A stretch of 64,000 nt of DNA, taken from assembly GCF_018991925.1 (NCBI RefSeq), contig NW_024732415.1, positions 3,674,613-3,738,612 on the forward strand, in the 5' to 3' direction. Each line of letters starts with the position of its first letter. The first letter of the stretch is position 1. The DNA is from Homarus americanus. Its lineage: Eukaryota; Arthropoda; Malacostraca; Decapoda; Nephropidae. Under the pieces are notes generated by a model. That model saw nothing but the letters and a program-made list of their open reading frames with translations. It was not told where the DNA came from and made no database searches. Shown in pieces: positions 34,901 to 44,420 of the stretch. A program made the position numbers and the translations under genes.

Positions 34901-37223
34901 TCAACCCCACGTTCATATTCAGCTCGTGAGAGAAGAAGACAAAAAAGACTCCAAACAACTGAAACGAAAAGCTCAGAATCTACTCTTGAACACAGACATT
35001 TGAGTGAAAAACAGGAATGCATTGAGGAACAATTGTATGTTTCCAGTTCTAACAGTAGATCTTCAACTTCTTTGGCCTCTAATGGTGTTGAGGAAAACTT
35101 GTCTTCAGATGATCTTGACATCGACTCCTCTGTAGATATTACACTCACACATAAGTATCAAGAAGAGGATGAGTTTCTTCACTTATTGAGCACAACCCTC
35201 ATGGAAGACTCCACATGTGACAGTGATGAATCATACACTAATACTGAAGCTGGACCTGACAAACAGGATAATGGCAGTGGGCTGGAGGCAAAGATGTCTC
35301 AGTTAGAGGAAACACTTGTTGATGAATTAGAAGAGGTAAGTCAGTGTGCTAAGGCAGTTAGAATGAACATGAGATGGTTATTGAGTGGAGAATCAGGGCA
35401 CATTACACTGGAGTGGGTAAAATTTCATGAAAGTGAGAATAAATTAGTGTGCAGGATTTTTTTTTTTGTGATTACTGGAATTCTTTTAATATTTCTCAGT
35501 CTTTCATTCTCCGCTATATCTTTTTAAGATGCTTTCCCCTAACCAACAACTACCTGAAAAAAATTTTATCATTGTACTTACTGAATAAGTTATTGTAAGA
35601 AAAAAGGTTTCATACAATTTCTATCATCAGTTTACACATACCATGCACATACAATCCCCTACAAGATGGCATCCCTCCCAGTAATTCAGTATTATACCCT
35701 TGAGAGTAGGTTATGGTAGACTGAGCACCAGCTTTAAATTAGTGAAGAACTCTATATTTAAATTAGCCACCTTTACCCACATAATATATTGCTCTTACCC
35801 GTCTTCCTGTACCCACCTACTACATTGCTCTTATACACTCTTAACTATCCTCCTCTTTTTTTCCTTCTCACGTGTCCATACCGTTACAGCACACCTTTTT
35901 CACCCATTCCACCACTTCATGTTATAACACCTCTTTGCATTTCCTGCCATTCCAAACACATCATATTGTTTCACTGTGATGGCCACACTTGCAGCCCTCA
36001 GGTAACTTGCTTCTATAGCTTACATTTTTAGAATGTTCTGCTTCATTCCAAGTCCATGTTTCACTGCAATAAGTTAATATAGGAAAGGCTGTATCTCGAG
36101 CTCCTTAACTTTCCCTCCAAGCTTATATCCCATTTTAGTACATGTACTTTCCAGCCATCCAATCACCCTCTTCCCCTGCAGGTCTCACACTGTAACTTCG
36201 CTTTCCATCATACCATTCTTCCTTAACAGTTTTCTAAAGAACTTGAAGACTATAACTTCTCCAGAATGTCATTCTTCATCACAATTTTATATTTTAATAT
36301 GGTAGGCTTTTCAATTTTGTATGATTTACCAAAATTCACTGTCAAACTCCTCAAAAACCATAACCTTACTCTTCCTAATTTTATATTCAATTTCCTTTTA
36401 TCAGTGTCAAAGTTATACACCACATTTTTTAGTTTTATTCACTTTTTACTAAAAGCAATACATCATCCCTGTAAAGACATCCCCTCCTTCTTGCTCCTAC
36501 CCCAGTCACTCTATCACTCCATCCATAAATATACTATGTTGAACAACCATTTGGACATAACACCATACTACTACTGTACTTTCATTTCAAGACATTCACC
36601 TCACCCTTTGTTTGCTCTTAGATGCCCCACTATTATTTTATCCCTTCACTACCACAAGCTTGTCCTCGCTTACTCCATAAATTCTTATCACCTCCCACAC
36701 TGTCTTTTCTAGATCCACAAAAGCTGCTTACAATTTCCTGTTTTATTTGTGTTTTTAACAAAAAAAAATTGCAAACATTTATGCTGAAAATATTTTAAAT
36801 TTGCAACCCTGACTTCTTCTAAATCCTCCTGATTCATCACCTATCTAGGCTGTTTTTTCCCTCACCCTATCAGTTATAACCTGTCATATACAGGTAGTCA
36901 CCCGATTTACAAAAAAAAAAAAAAAATCATTGGGAAAACATTGGTTTCCCCAATGTTTGTCCAGTCATCCCTCAAACTGGGAATGAAAATCAATAGATAT
37001 TTAGTTAAGTGCTAGAATGTTATTAGAATCTGACTTTACTGACTTCATTTTCCATCCTCAGGACAAAGCAAGGTCAGTGATGCATCTCTTGAGGCCAGAA
37101 TCTTGGGAAGGATGGGATGAGCAGCGGCAGGCAGTTCAGCAGTTGGTAGGGAATGAAGTCTTCCCTTCTCTTGCCACCACCATATGGCACCTTAAACTCT
37201 GCTACACTTTTAAGCAACACTGA
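22943..37223 (+). CDS. NEK4: NIMA-related protein kinase (NEK4-like) with long N-terminal extension, 9 exons
   Basis: Proposed exons: 22943-22957, 24680-25777, 27120-27230, 29803-29901, 30243-30392, 30887-31045, 31836-31982, 34250-35335 and 37062-37223. All are phase 0 with GT-AG borders, giving 1008 residues. The Ser/Thr kinase domain spans about 378-640. It has glycine loop GRGSYGSV, Lys407 (VLK), helix-C Glu425, HRDLKTQN (Asp502), DFG (Asp520), activation loop [12 protein letters not shown] and [20 protein letters not shown]. The last two segments resemble NEK4 most, then NEK1/3/5. NEK kinases act in cilia, cell cycle and damage responses. The rest of exon 8 has a basic [10 protein letters not shown] stretch (possible nuclear signal), acidic patches and a short coiled coil. 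Family members normally start just before the glycine loop, so the N-terminal 371 residues are unusual. An in-frame ATG at 27129 (AAGAATGG) would give the conventional start. Confidence 0.85.
23307..23853. mobile_element. MITE (TA target duplication), family CAGTAAGTCC
   Basis: The ends are CAGTAAATCCTCTTTTAAC and the complement of CAGTAAGTCCGTGCTTAAC, each flanked by TA (23305-23306 and 23854-23855). Internal GTTACGTTCCT repeats and ACGTTAAGC words are typical of mariner-derived MITEs. It lies in intron 1 of the kinase gene, and a GGA-rich patch in its middle gives spurious frames. Confidence 0.75.
24680..25777 (+). other. Large exon encoding the kinase N-terminal extension (366 codons)
   Basis: Open throughout, with acceptor TTTGTTTCAG and donor AAG|GTATAT. 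It joins in phase 0 to a tiny start exon (MNELQ, 22943-22957) and to the kinase exon at 27120. The protein has a Cys/His-rich patch ([22 protein letters not shown]) and recurring Leu-Pro motifs (FPLLRLP, LPLLQLP, FSLP, LELP). No known domain is recognised. It could be a lineage-specific exon, or part of a separate upstream gene that is only apparently in phase. Confidence 0.6.
25868..26392. mobile_element. MITE family P, copy 2
   Basis: Begins CAGTATTTCCATTAGCCGGA and ends CCAGCTAACGGAAATATC. The interior repeats GGAAAATTC palindromic modules. It lies just after the donor of the large N-terminal exon of the kinase gene. Confidence 0.7.
26501..26882. mobile_element. MITE, family CAGCTAGACCCCGACTTACGAC, copy 1
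   Basis: Terminal repeats of about 24 bp are nearly perfect: CAGCTAGACCCCGACTTACG and GTAAGTCGGGGTCTAGCTG, flanked by TA on both sides. A second, diverged copy is at 47987-48290. Confidence 0.85.
27119..27122 (+). promoter_or_regulatory. NAGNAG tandem splice acceptor before the kinase exon
   Basis: The acceptor reads TTTTCAGCAG|TCAAG. Splicing after the first or second AG differs by one codon (Gln) and keeps the frame either way. Confidence 0.55.
27484..28340 (+). mobile_element. pogo/Tigger-derived deletion element (TA duplication)
   Basis: The ends are CAGATATCCCCCGATTTATG and the complement of CAGGTATCCTCATATTTATG, flanked by TA. At 28020 a frame begins [20 protein letters not shown] and continues VKLCGSQGD. 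This matches the start of the CENP-B-type helix-turn-helix of pogo/Tigger transposases (KRK..LTLEEKLDII). The rest of the transposase is absent. It lies in kinase intron 3. Confidence 0.7.
28870..29496. mobile_element. MITE, family CAGTAGTACCCCGATTTACGCGG, copy 1
   Basis: The ends are CAGTAGTACCCCGATTTACG and the complement of CAGTGTTACCCTGCTTTACG, each flanked by TA. Interior sequence is shared with 32905-33301 and with a decayed copy at 41304-41770. Confidence 0.85.
32419..32835. mobile_element. MITE-like repeat, simple copy of the 16.8-kb element
   Basis: The ends are CAGTACGCCCGTATAATTTG and the complement of CAGCATGCCCTTCAAATTCG, flanked by TA. It matches the 16797-17440 element but lacks the inverted duplication. 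It lies in kinase intron 7. Confidence 0.7.
32905..33301. mobile_element. MITE, family CAGTAGTACCCCGAT, copy 2
   Basis: The ends are CAGTAGTACCCCGATGCACG and the complement of CAGTATTATCCCGCTTTACG, flanked by TA. It shares GAACCGCGGAAAGTGAAAGT with the copy at 28870-29496 but has a different, more GC-rich interior. Confidence 0.8.
33600..34080. mobile_element. MITE family P, copy 3
   Basis: Begins near GATATCTCCGTTAGCC and ends GGCTAACGGAGATATTACTG followed by TA. The interior is the same GGAATTTTCC palindromic mosaic. It lies 170 bp upstream of kinase exon 8. Confidence 0.75.
35900..36720 (-). mobile_element. Decayed non-LTR retrotransposon fragment
   Basis: On the minus strand around 35985-36090 one reads [17 protein letters not shown], a decayed match to the T-Y-G-S-E-T-W-T-W motif near the C-terminus of many arthropod LINE reverse transcriptases. 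Upstream frames near 36150-36450 give further RT-like words separated by stops. It lies antisense in the last kinase intron. Boundaries are approximate. Confidence 0.5.
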
Positions 37224-37345
37224 GTGAGGTTATTCTTAGACAATAACTAATAAATACCAGTTAAAGAATTAGTTTTATATATTTAAATTGTTGTAAACTT
37301 AACTTGCAGGGATATTTAAGAAGATTCTTCCAACAATTATGCTTC

Positions 37346-37351
37346 AATAAA
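37346..37351 (+). promoter_or_regulatory. Candidate poly(A) signal of the kinase gene
   Basis: AATAAA lies about 120 nt downstream of the TGA stop, a plausible distance for a short 3' UTR. Confidence 0.45.
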
Positions 37352-38352
37352 TCACTTGGAGTTTCTAGATACCAAAGAGTACATTCTAAGAAAATCTCAT
37401 TATTTTATACTAATTTTCTTCACTAAGCTTTAACTCTGTGCTGAAGTTAAAGGAGATGAGAGTAGAATATTTGAATATTGTTAATAGATGTGCCAGAGCT
37501 ATATTAGAATACTCTAGTATGTCAGATTGTGGCAGTGATTAGCACCTAAAGGTGCAACACTGGCTTATAAATAATGGCTTTATTTATTGTCAGCAGATGA
37601 TAACACTGGTAATGCCTTTCACTGTCTTATTGGTTAATATTGTGAAGAAGTCTATTGTTGTTACCGGTATGTTTTTCAGATGATAGTACAGTATTGGTTA
37701 TTACTCTCTAATACTCTAAAACAATGGTTTCCAAACCTTAAATTGCATCACTCCCTGAACTCAGCCAATCTTCCATTGCACTTTGTCCCTGTCATGATTT
37801 TTATCATTTTCCGATGGGATAACGGGAATATCACATTGCCTTTGCCTGCTTTTAATATAATTTTTAAGTATTAACTGATAACATTAATTTTTTTAACATT
37901 TTAATTACAGTACTAGTAATTTATTTCTTTTTCTTTTTTGTGAAATCAATCACATACTCTTATTAATGTAATGTTTGAGCTTGCTTTTCAGTAGTTATAC
38001 AATAAAATAAAGATTCTTTTTGTAAAATGTTCAATAACCATTTCATTTTTGGCTTCCATTTTAGTGCTGTCAAGAAAACTTCTTCGTATTGGAAGCAAGT
38101 CTAAAACTATATTTTTAGAAGATCGCTTTAAAATATACATATTGGAAAGCTAATTTTGTGTGTGTGTGATAATAATAAGTAATGGTTTATTGAAAGAGCA
38201 TGGCAGCCGGGAAGCTGAAAATATACAATTACATAATTGGGTGAATGGGTCTCTTGATTGACGAATATAATATACAAGTAACATATGTGATACAAATATG
38301 ATGTATAATAACTAGGTGGGGAGAAGGTCATACTACAGGGCATTTCAACATA
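37352..38352. other. Intergenic, nothing recognised
   Basis: AT-rich sequence with no credible coding region, RNA gene or transposon recognised. Confidence 0.5.
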
Positions 38353-39197
38353 CAGTGGTCCCTCGGTTAACGAGCACAATCCGTTCCAGCAGGTTGTTCG
38401 TTAACCGAAACCATTGTTTCAATGGGTTTTTGGGTAATTGGTTCCAGCTCAACAAAAATTGCCTAAATTCAACAAAAAAGGTAGAAAAGTACACTTACTT
38501 TGAGGTGTGTATGTAGAAGGCTCCTGGATGATGATGATGATGATGATGATGGGAATTAGAATGGGGGTGGAGGAGAAGGGAGAAGAGAAGGCATTGGGGT
38601 GGAAGAGAAGTCACCCCATGGCACCATTTCACCCATAAAATTTTAGTTCTCTTGGAGTAATTCAAGATTATTTTCTTTAAATCAACACTGCACTGCATAA
38701 TATATTGTCAATATGTAAAATAAATTTCAAAATGACCAATAATTTGCTTGGAAACACAGAAAAAAAGCGTTTAGTTGAAGAGAGTCTCGAGCAAGATGTT
38801 ACCTCCACTGAAAACAGAGAGAGACTAACGCCTGTCTGGTGTGTTAACAGGCTGAATGGCACGCCAGAAACTAGTTTCTTTACCTTCAATTATGTTCAAT
38901 AATTGTTAAAATGACTAAAAAAGTTAATATTAAACTTTTAAAATTATTGAATAGTATAAACTTCTTGATATTTGCTAAAATAGTAAGGAATTTAAGCCCT
39001 AAAACCAATTACTGTATTGGCGGACTAATACTACAGCTGGTGAACCGCCAAATGCAAGCAAAAACATGTTGAAGTCGGCTCGTAAAAAACTCGTTAATCG
39101 AGGGATTGCTCGTTAACCGAAGTTAAGAATCTTATGGAAGGTAAATCGTTGACCGAAATCTCGTTAACCGAGGCGCTCGTTAACCGAGGGATCACTG
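38353..39197. mobile_element. MITE, family CAGTGGTCCCTCGGTTAACGAG
   Basis: The ends are CAGTGGTCCCTCGGTTAACG and the complement of CAGTGATCCCTCGGTTAACG, flanked by TA (38351-38352 and 39198-39199). Extra GTTAACCGA words occur inside both ends. A (GAT)n tract lies near 38528-38552. No transposase is recognisable in the interior. Confidence 0.85.
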
Positions 39198-41303
39198 TAG
39201 TGACATTGCAAAAAAGGTAAGATTGACTGGGAGTGAATACACTGGTTGATTACAAGTTATTGATAATTTTTACAATGGTTGGGACTGGGCTGTTCTTATG
39301 GCGATTGGTACGTGCTCGTATGGGCTGGATGCGGTTGTGGTGTAGAACTGCAATTCGCAGACGAGGGATCTCGGGTGGTAGTAGGAGCCGGTGTTGAGGA
39401 TGGTGCAGAAGCTTCTCACCAAATTTGCAGATGAGGTCGTGGTGATGGTCAGTGAGAGCCGAGAGGGTCAGTGTGTTGAGCGCTTCTTGTGTGTGGAGTA
39501 GGAAGGGGAGAGAATAATCTTTCATGCCCTCTTTTGCACTTTTTCTAGGTATTTACATTGTGTGGCATTTAAAGAGGAACACCAGGCAGTGGAGGCATAG
39601 GTGAGCTTGGGAAGTATGAATGTTGAGTAAACACTATGGAGCTCGGGCGCAGGAACTCCGAGGGACTTGAGTCGAAAGAGGAGGTGGAGACAAAAACTGG
39701 AGGATTTGACAAATTCACTAACTGTGTGCGTGCATGCCTGCGTGTTGATTCAGCTTCTTTCTGTTGCTTTCTGCATTCTTCTTTCATTGCTTGCCCTTAC
39801 TATCTCTTTCCTTTTTTGGAGGCTCACGCTGTTTCTCTTGAATGAACCCAAAAAAGAGCAGGAGTAGTAGATAATATTTTAAAGAGATTATTGAAGGATA
39901 CAATGTTTTAGAAAATATTAGATTCCCCCCCACCTTCCTAAACGCTCCCACCATTAGAGAGAAGACTGTCAGTTGACAACCTCACATTTTTAGTGGCAAT
40001 CTGACATGCTGTCTTCTTTTTGAAGCTCACTTATCAGCATTAGGCATCTTGGGTCAGAATTATCAGCATGTCGAGTTGCAGTTATCAGTATCACATACCA
40101 ACAGTGATCCTAAAATAATTTGGTCTGTAGTCAAAGAAAACTATCAGAATTCACACACTAAACATTTTAGGGTCACTCAAATGTATGAGTCTGTTACTAC
40201 AAGGAAGTGCAATTAAATCTTAAAAATACTTAGAGGATATTCTAATGTCTATGTTCCTGCTATTGTTACTCATCTTACACTTTTTTTTGTGGGAAACAGA
40301 AGCCACAATGAATGGGAGGAAATGATAGAGGAGACCGATGCAAGATAAAAACCATAAAAATGGCAATAAAGGGCTGAGGCAAGTAGAAATACTGTACTGT
40401 ACCTACCAACTTGCCCTTTACCTTCAGCTTACATAAGCTGTTTGCAAAGGACTTCCTTGGTCTCCATATTGATTCACAACACTTCATATTTTTATACCCC
40501 TACATGATTAGTTGAGTTGGGGCAAAATTTTTCTAAGGAGAGAAGCAGATTTTGCAGCTTAGGGTTAAGGTGTGGAGAGAGAACAACAGAATCTATATCT
40601 TCCTATGTAAAAAATATGTCCAGTAATTGGTAATAGAGGTGTAAAACTGCAAATAACTGGACAGTATACTATATTAGATTTTTTTTCTTGAATGTAGATC
40701 CAAAGTTTTGGCACCCTCCACTATATTTACAATGATAAATGTGGCCAAAAGCCTACAAAAGGTTGGGGACCACTGTTCTATAGGAACAATTTGTACTGTC
40801 CTTTGTATTTAGAATTGTGACTAATGACTATTGCTGTAGGTATTACAGTTAAAACCATTCCAAATACATCTAATATCACATATATTCCTTTAGTACCTTT
40901 CACTGTCTTCATGTGGCCATCTTTACCGTAACCAAAACTAATACTGTGCACAATGCAGTACTAGCTCAGTTGGAGTCATGTGGATTATAAACTTTTATTA
41001 AATAGTAATTTTGAAGACTGGAATTATGGTACAGTTATAAGGTTCTGAAAGAGACATCCACCTACCATAAAAAAATATTTGTTGGTGTATAATTATGTTG
41101 CTTATACTGTAACTTCATACACAGGGAGTCAGGAGTACCCATACTGTGATTTTCAGCAAAATCAAATTTTTGGGGTTTAACTAATTAAGTACTTTCAGAA
41201 TAACACACAAACCCTAAATTAAACCTTGGAAACCGATAGTTGAGTAATTAGCATTGAAAAATGTCAGTAAAATCTTTCAAGGGTCATTTTGGCCACTAAT
41301 TAT
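39198..41303. other. Intergenic, nothing recognised
   Basis: No gene or element is recognised. Frames near 39250-39870 are short and carry no domain. Confidence 0.45.
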
Positions 41304-41770
41304 AGTCTGTTTTTACGTGGTCAATTGAACCCGTGGAGGTCCACGTAAACCAAGAAATGCATAAATGAAATAACAGAACATATGGGATTAATTGAAATAG
41401 AGACTGGGCTGACCCCCAAACTCCACTTTTTCTGACAATACGTACATTGTAGTAAAAATAGTATCTTAATTTTATGATGGTATGCACACACATATTATAG
41501 AAGAAAAATATCAATAAGAGAATAATATACTGCACCAGGTAAAAGAAAAATCAAGGTTTAACACTTACGTTAGTAGAAGAGATGGGTTGGCATACGTGGA
41601 TGGGGGCTGGTTCCGAGGCAGAGAGTAGATTAGTGGCCCTCAGGTGAATCACTATCACTATCCACCACAGATATCAGGGCCTCCCTGACAAACCCCTCAA
41701 AGTCACTATCACTGACTTGGACTGGCTGTAGTGGGTTGCGGGCGAAGAAGTCGGTGATGTTACGCTGACA
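41304..41770. mobile_element. Decayed copy of the CAGTAGTACCCCGAT MITE family
   Basis: Shares TACG-GGTCAATTGAACCC, AACAGAACATATGGGATTAA and CCCCCAAACTCCACTTTTTC with 28870-29496, but its terminal repeats are degraded. Confidence 0.65.
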
Positions 41771-42044
41771 GCTAGTGTTGATGTGTTCACAACTTGACCA
41801 TTACACTTTTGGAATATCATCTATACAGTATATTATTAGTTACTGTATTATTTACTTTATTATTACTGTACTCTCAGTTACTTCGGATTTATTCTTAATT
41901 CAAATCTTTTCATTAATTTGTTAAAATATATACGAATTAAGCCAAAATCCAAATTATAACGATTCAAATTAATGGGGGTACAGTGTATATATTAGATAAT
42001 AGTACATAGATAAATTTTGTCATTTACAAAATTTTCTCTATGTA

Positions 42045-43441
42045 CAGTCTGCGCGGAATGTTAAGTCGCGATAGGGCCGATGAACTAAGTTCTCGCAAAA
42101 ATAAGATCATATGTTGTGAAGCCTGTCCTGGGATGCGAATGTCAAAACGCTTGGTTTGTTGGCAAGTGCTGACATTTGGCAACTGAGAACACGTCACGGC
42201 TTGTAGGCAGTGTGCCTCTGGCAGCTGAGGGGGGAAGGTTTTTTGTGCGGGTTCCCGCGCCAGGTGGCCATGTTTTGTCTAGTTTAAGGTGCATTAACCC
42301 GACATAGTGGCCATCAGAGATGTCCAGGAGGGTTACTACAAGAGACGATATTGCAGCAGTGATTGCATTGTACAAAGCGAACCATGTACTGAAAGAAATA
42401 TCGGCTCAGACTGGTGTGGCATTACGAGTTGTTCAAAATCTTGTCAAACGTTTCCGTGACCTTGGAGAGGACGAGTTACCAGCTCCATTACCTAAGTCTG
42501 GTAGGCCTAAATTATTGTCTCCACGGACACTTGAGGTTATTTCTCGACAAGTTCGGTCCAATCCCTCACTCACAGCACATGAAGTGAAAGAGAGAAACCC
42601 CCGTCTTTTGAGTCACGTCTCGTTACGTTGTGTTCAACAAGCCGTGCACGATGGCCCGGGATTTAAGAGCTTTCGTGCCCGCCGTAAACCTCTGTTGACA
42701 AAGAGACAGAAGGAAAATAGAGTGAAATTTTGCAAGAAATATGAAGTGTGGGATTTAGAGACATGGAGGAGTGTATTATGGTCGGATGAGGCTACGTTTA
42801 CTGTGACTGGGAGTAATGGAGGGAGGGTGTACCGCCCGCCCCACTCAGACGCGCACCTCCCACAGTACACAGTGAAGACTGTTAAGCACCCTGCCTCGCT
42901 TATGGTTTGGGCTTCCTTTACGTATTATGGTGTTGATGAACTAGTAATCCTCCCTAAGAACCAGATGATGAATCAGTACAACTATCTTGAACTGCTCAGT
43001 GATTTCTTACCTGAATCATTTGATAAAGCTAAGGCAAGCCTTTTCATGCAGGACAGTGCCCCATGCCACACTGCTAAAAGTGTCATACAGTGGCTCAAAG
43101 ACTGTGAGGTACCTTTCTTTAATGACTGGCCTGGCAGTAGCCCACATCTTAACCCAATAGAAAATTTGTGGTCCATTGTTAAGCGTCGTCTGCGCGACGC
43201 TGACACATCATCAATCCCGAAGCTAGAGGCAGCCATCAACGATACCTGGCTAACTTGCCACCTGACCTCTTGCAAAACCTTGCTGACAGTGTTCCTCGAA
43301 GGCTAAAAGACGGTCTGACGCACAGAGGAAACACTACAAAGTATTAATTGAAGTGGTAAGTGTTACTTGACTTTATTTATATAACATAATCGTAAATATC
43401 AATATTTTTTCAGCACACGAACTAACATTCCGTGCAAACTG
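42045..43441 (+). mobile_element. Near-complete Tc1/mariner-superfamily transposon
   Basis: The terminal inverted repeats begin CAGTCTGCGCGGAATGTTAA on the left; the complement of the right end begins CAGTTTGCACGGAATGTTAG. Both are flanked by TA duplications at 42043-42044 and 43442-43443. The element is 1397 bp and encloses one transposase frame. It sits between the kinase and TMEM165 genes. Confidence 0.92.
42320..43306 (+). CDS. Tc1-like transposase, D-D-35-E, late frameshift
   Basis: The frame has 328 codons. The N-terminal ~110 residues hold the paired-type helix-turn-helix region (DDIAAVIALYKAN, then EISAQTGVALRVVQNLVKRF) and a GRPR-like SGRPKL. The DDE domain shows VLWSDEATF (first Asp), MQDSAPCHTA (second Asp) and NPIENLW (Glu). 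The spacing between the second Asp and Glu is 35 residues, one more than the usual Tc1 34. Near 43257 one base seems to be lost. The annotated frame ends in VFLEG, whereas the next frame continues as NLADSVPRRLKDGLTHRG to a TAA just past a TTKY end typical of the family. The catalytic core is intact, so the element looks relatively young. Confidence 0.88.
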   Translation: MSRRVTTRDDIAAVIALYKANHVLKEISAQTGVALRVVQNLVKRFRDLGEDELPAPLPKSGRPKLLSPRTLEVISRQVRSNPSLTAHEVKERNPRLLSHVSLRCVQQAVHDGPGFKSFRARRKPLLTKRQKENRVKFCKKYEVWDLETWRSVLWSDEATFTVTGSNGGRVYRPPHSDAHLPQYTVKTVKHPASLMVWASFTYYGVDELVILPKNQMMNQYNYLELLSDFLPESFDKAKASLFMQDSAPCHTAKSVIQWLKDCEVPFFNDWPGSSPHLNPIENLWSIVKRRLRDADTSSIPKLEAAINDTWLTCHLTSCKTLLTVFLEG

Positions 43442-44129
43442 TAGAGTATCATCCTTAAATTTATCTATCTTATGACTGATCTTTTAAACTTTTGAAAGCC
43501 AAGTAAAACATGTTATATTTTTTTTTCACCAAGAAGGAATAAAAAAAAAGGTTATAGTAAAAGTCTGGATCATGTATTCACTGATTGTTAATATATGTCT
43601 CGTGGTACCTTCATAAGGGACAATTTCTGTATACCAAATCATGCTGTTACTCATCAGTTGTGAGGTGCAACAACCAGAAGCACAAGACATGAGGCAAGCT
43701 GGCCACAGCAGTGTGACCAACTCCCATTTTTCATGTGCTGCTGCCTCGCATCACAATTTCTGATAAATTTGTTAGAAAATTGCAGCAGTACTAGATATAC
43801 AACACATCTCTGACCTACAGTCGATTCTTTTACTTTTTTGCTTTAACACCTAACCCAGGCTAGTATGGAAATGGCGGCGGTGATGATGATGAGACACACT
43901 GTACGAGAATTTGGTCAAATATGGTGAGAATGAACACTACATTTACCAAACTGCTGCCCTTACGTTCTGAAATTTGCTAAAGCAAAATATAGTAACCAAA
44001 ACAGCATGATAATTACACTAAGCCTCTTCCCTAATTGAATACATTCACTAACAACTTTTAAATTAACAAGTGAACAACTGAAGGCAGGCAGGGACCCCAC
44101 ACTAGTCATGTTGCATACCACATGAACAA
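43442..44129. other. Intergenic, nothing recognised
   Basis: No credible gene, RNA or repeat was identified in this short interval. Confidence 0.45.
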
Positions 44130-44420
44130 ATGGTTTGGAGGTGATGGTAGGATGTAGTCATGATGGTAGTGTGTTGTGGTGTGACGAGGAGGTATGGGTC
44201 CTGGTGGTGATGTGGTCATGATGGTAATGTGCTGTGGTATGATGGGGAGTTGTGGGTTCTGGTGGTGATGTGGTCATGTTGGTAGTGTGATGGTGAGGCA
44301 TGGGTCCTGGTGGTGACATTGGTTTGTTGGTGGTTGTGAGTTGAAGACTTGTTTGGTGTGATGGTTTGATGTGGTCTTGATGGTAGTGTACTGGTAATTG
44401 TTTGTTGGAGATAAACATAT
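44130..44420. repeat. Minisatellite, TGGTGGTGATGTGGTCATGATGG-like units
   Basis: Three to four diverged units of about 55-65 bp sharing GGTCCTGGTGGTGA and GTGGTCATGATGGTA. The minus-strand His/Thr/Pro-rich frame over it comes from the repeat. Confidence 0.75.

Noticed and set aside
36266..36712. Plus-strand 148-codon frame
   Set aside because: It overlaps antisense LINE remnants. The meaningful reading is on the other strand.
44158..44418. Minus-strand His/Thr/Pro-rich 86-codon frame
   Set aside because: Product of a TGGTGGTGATG-like minisatellite, with no coding support.
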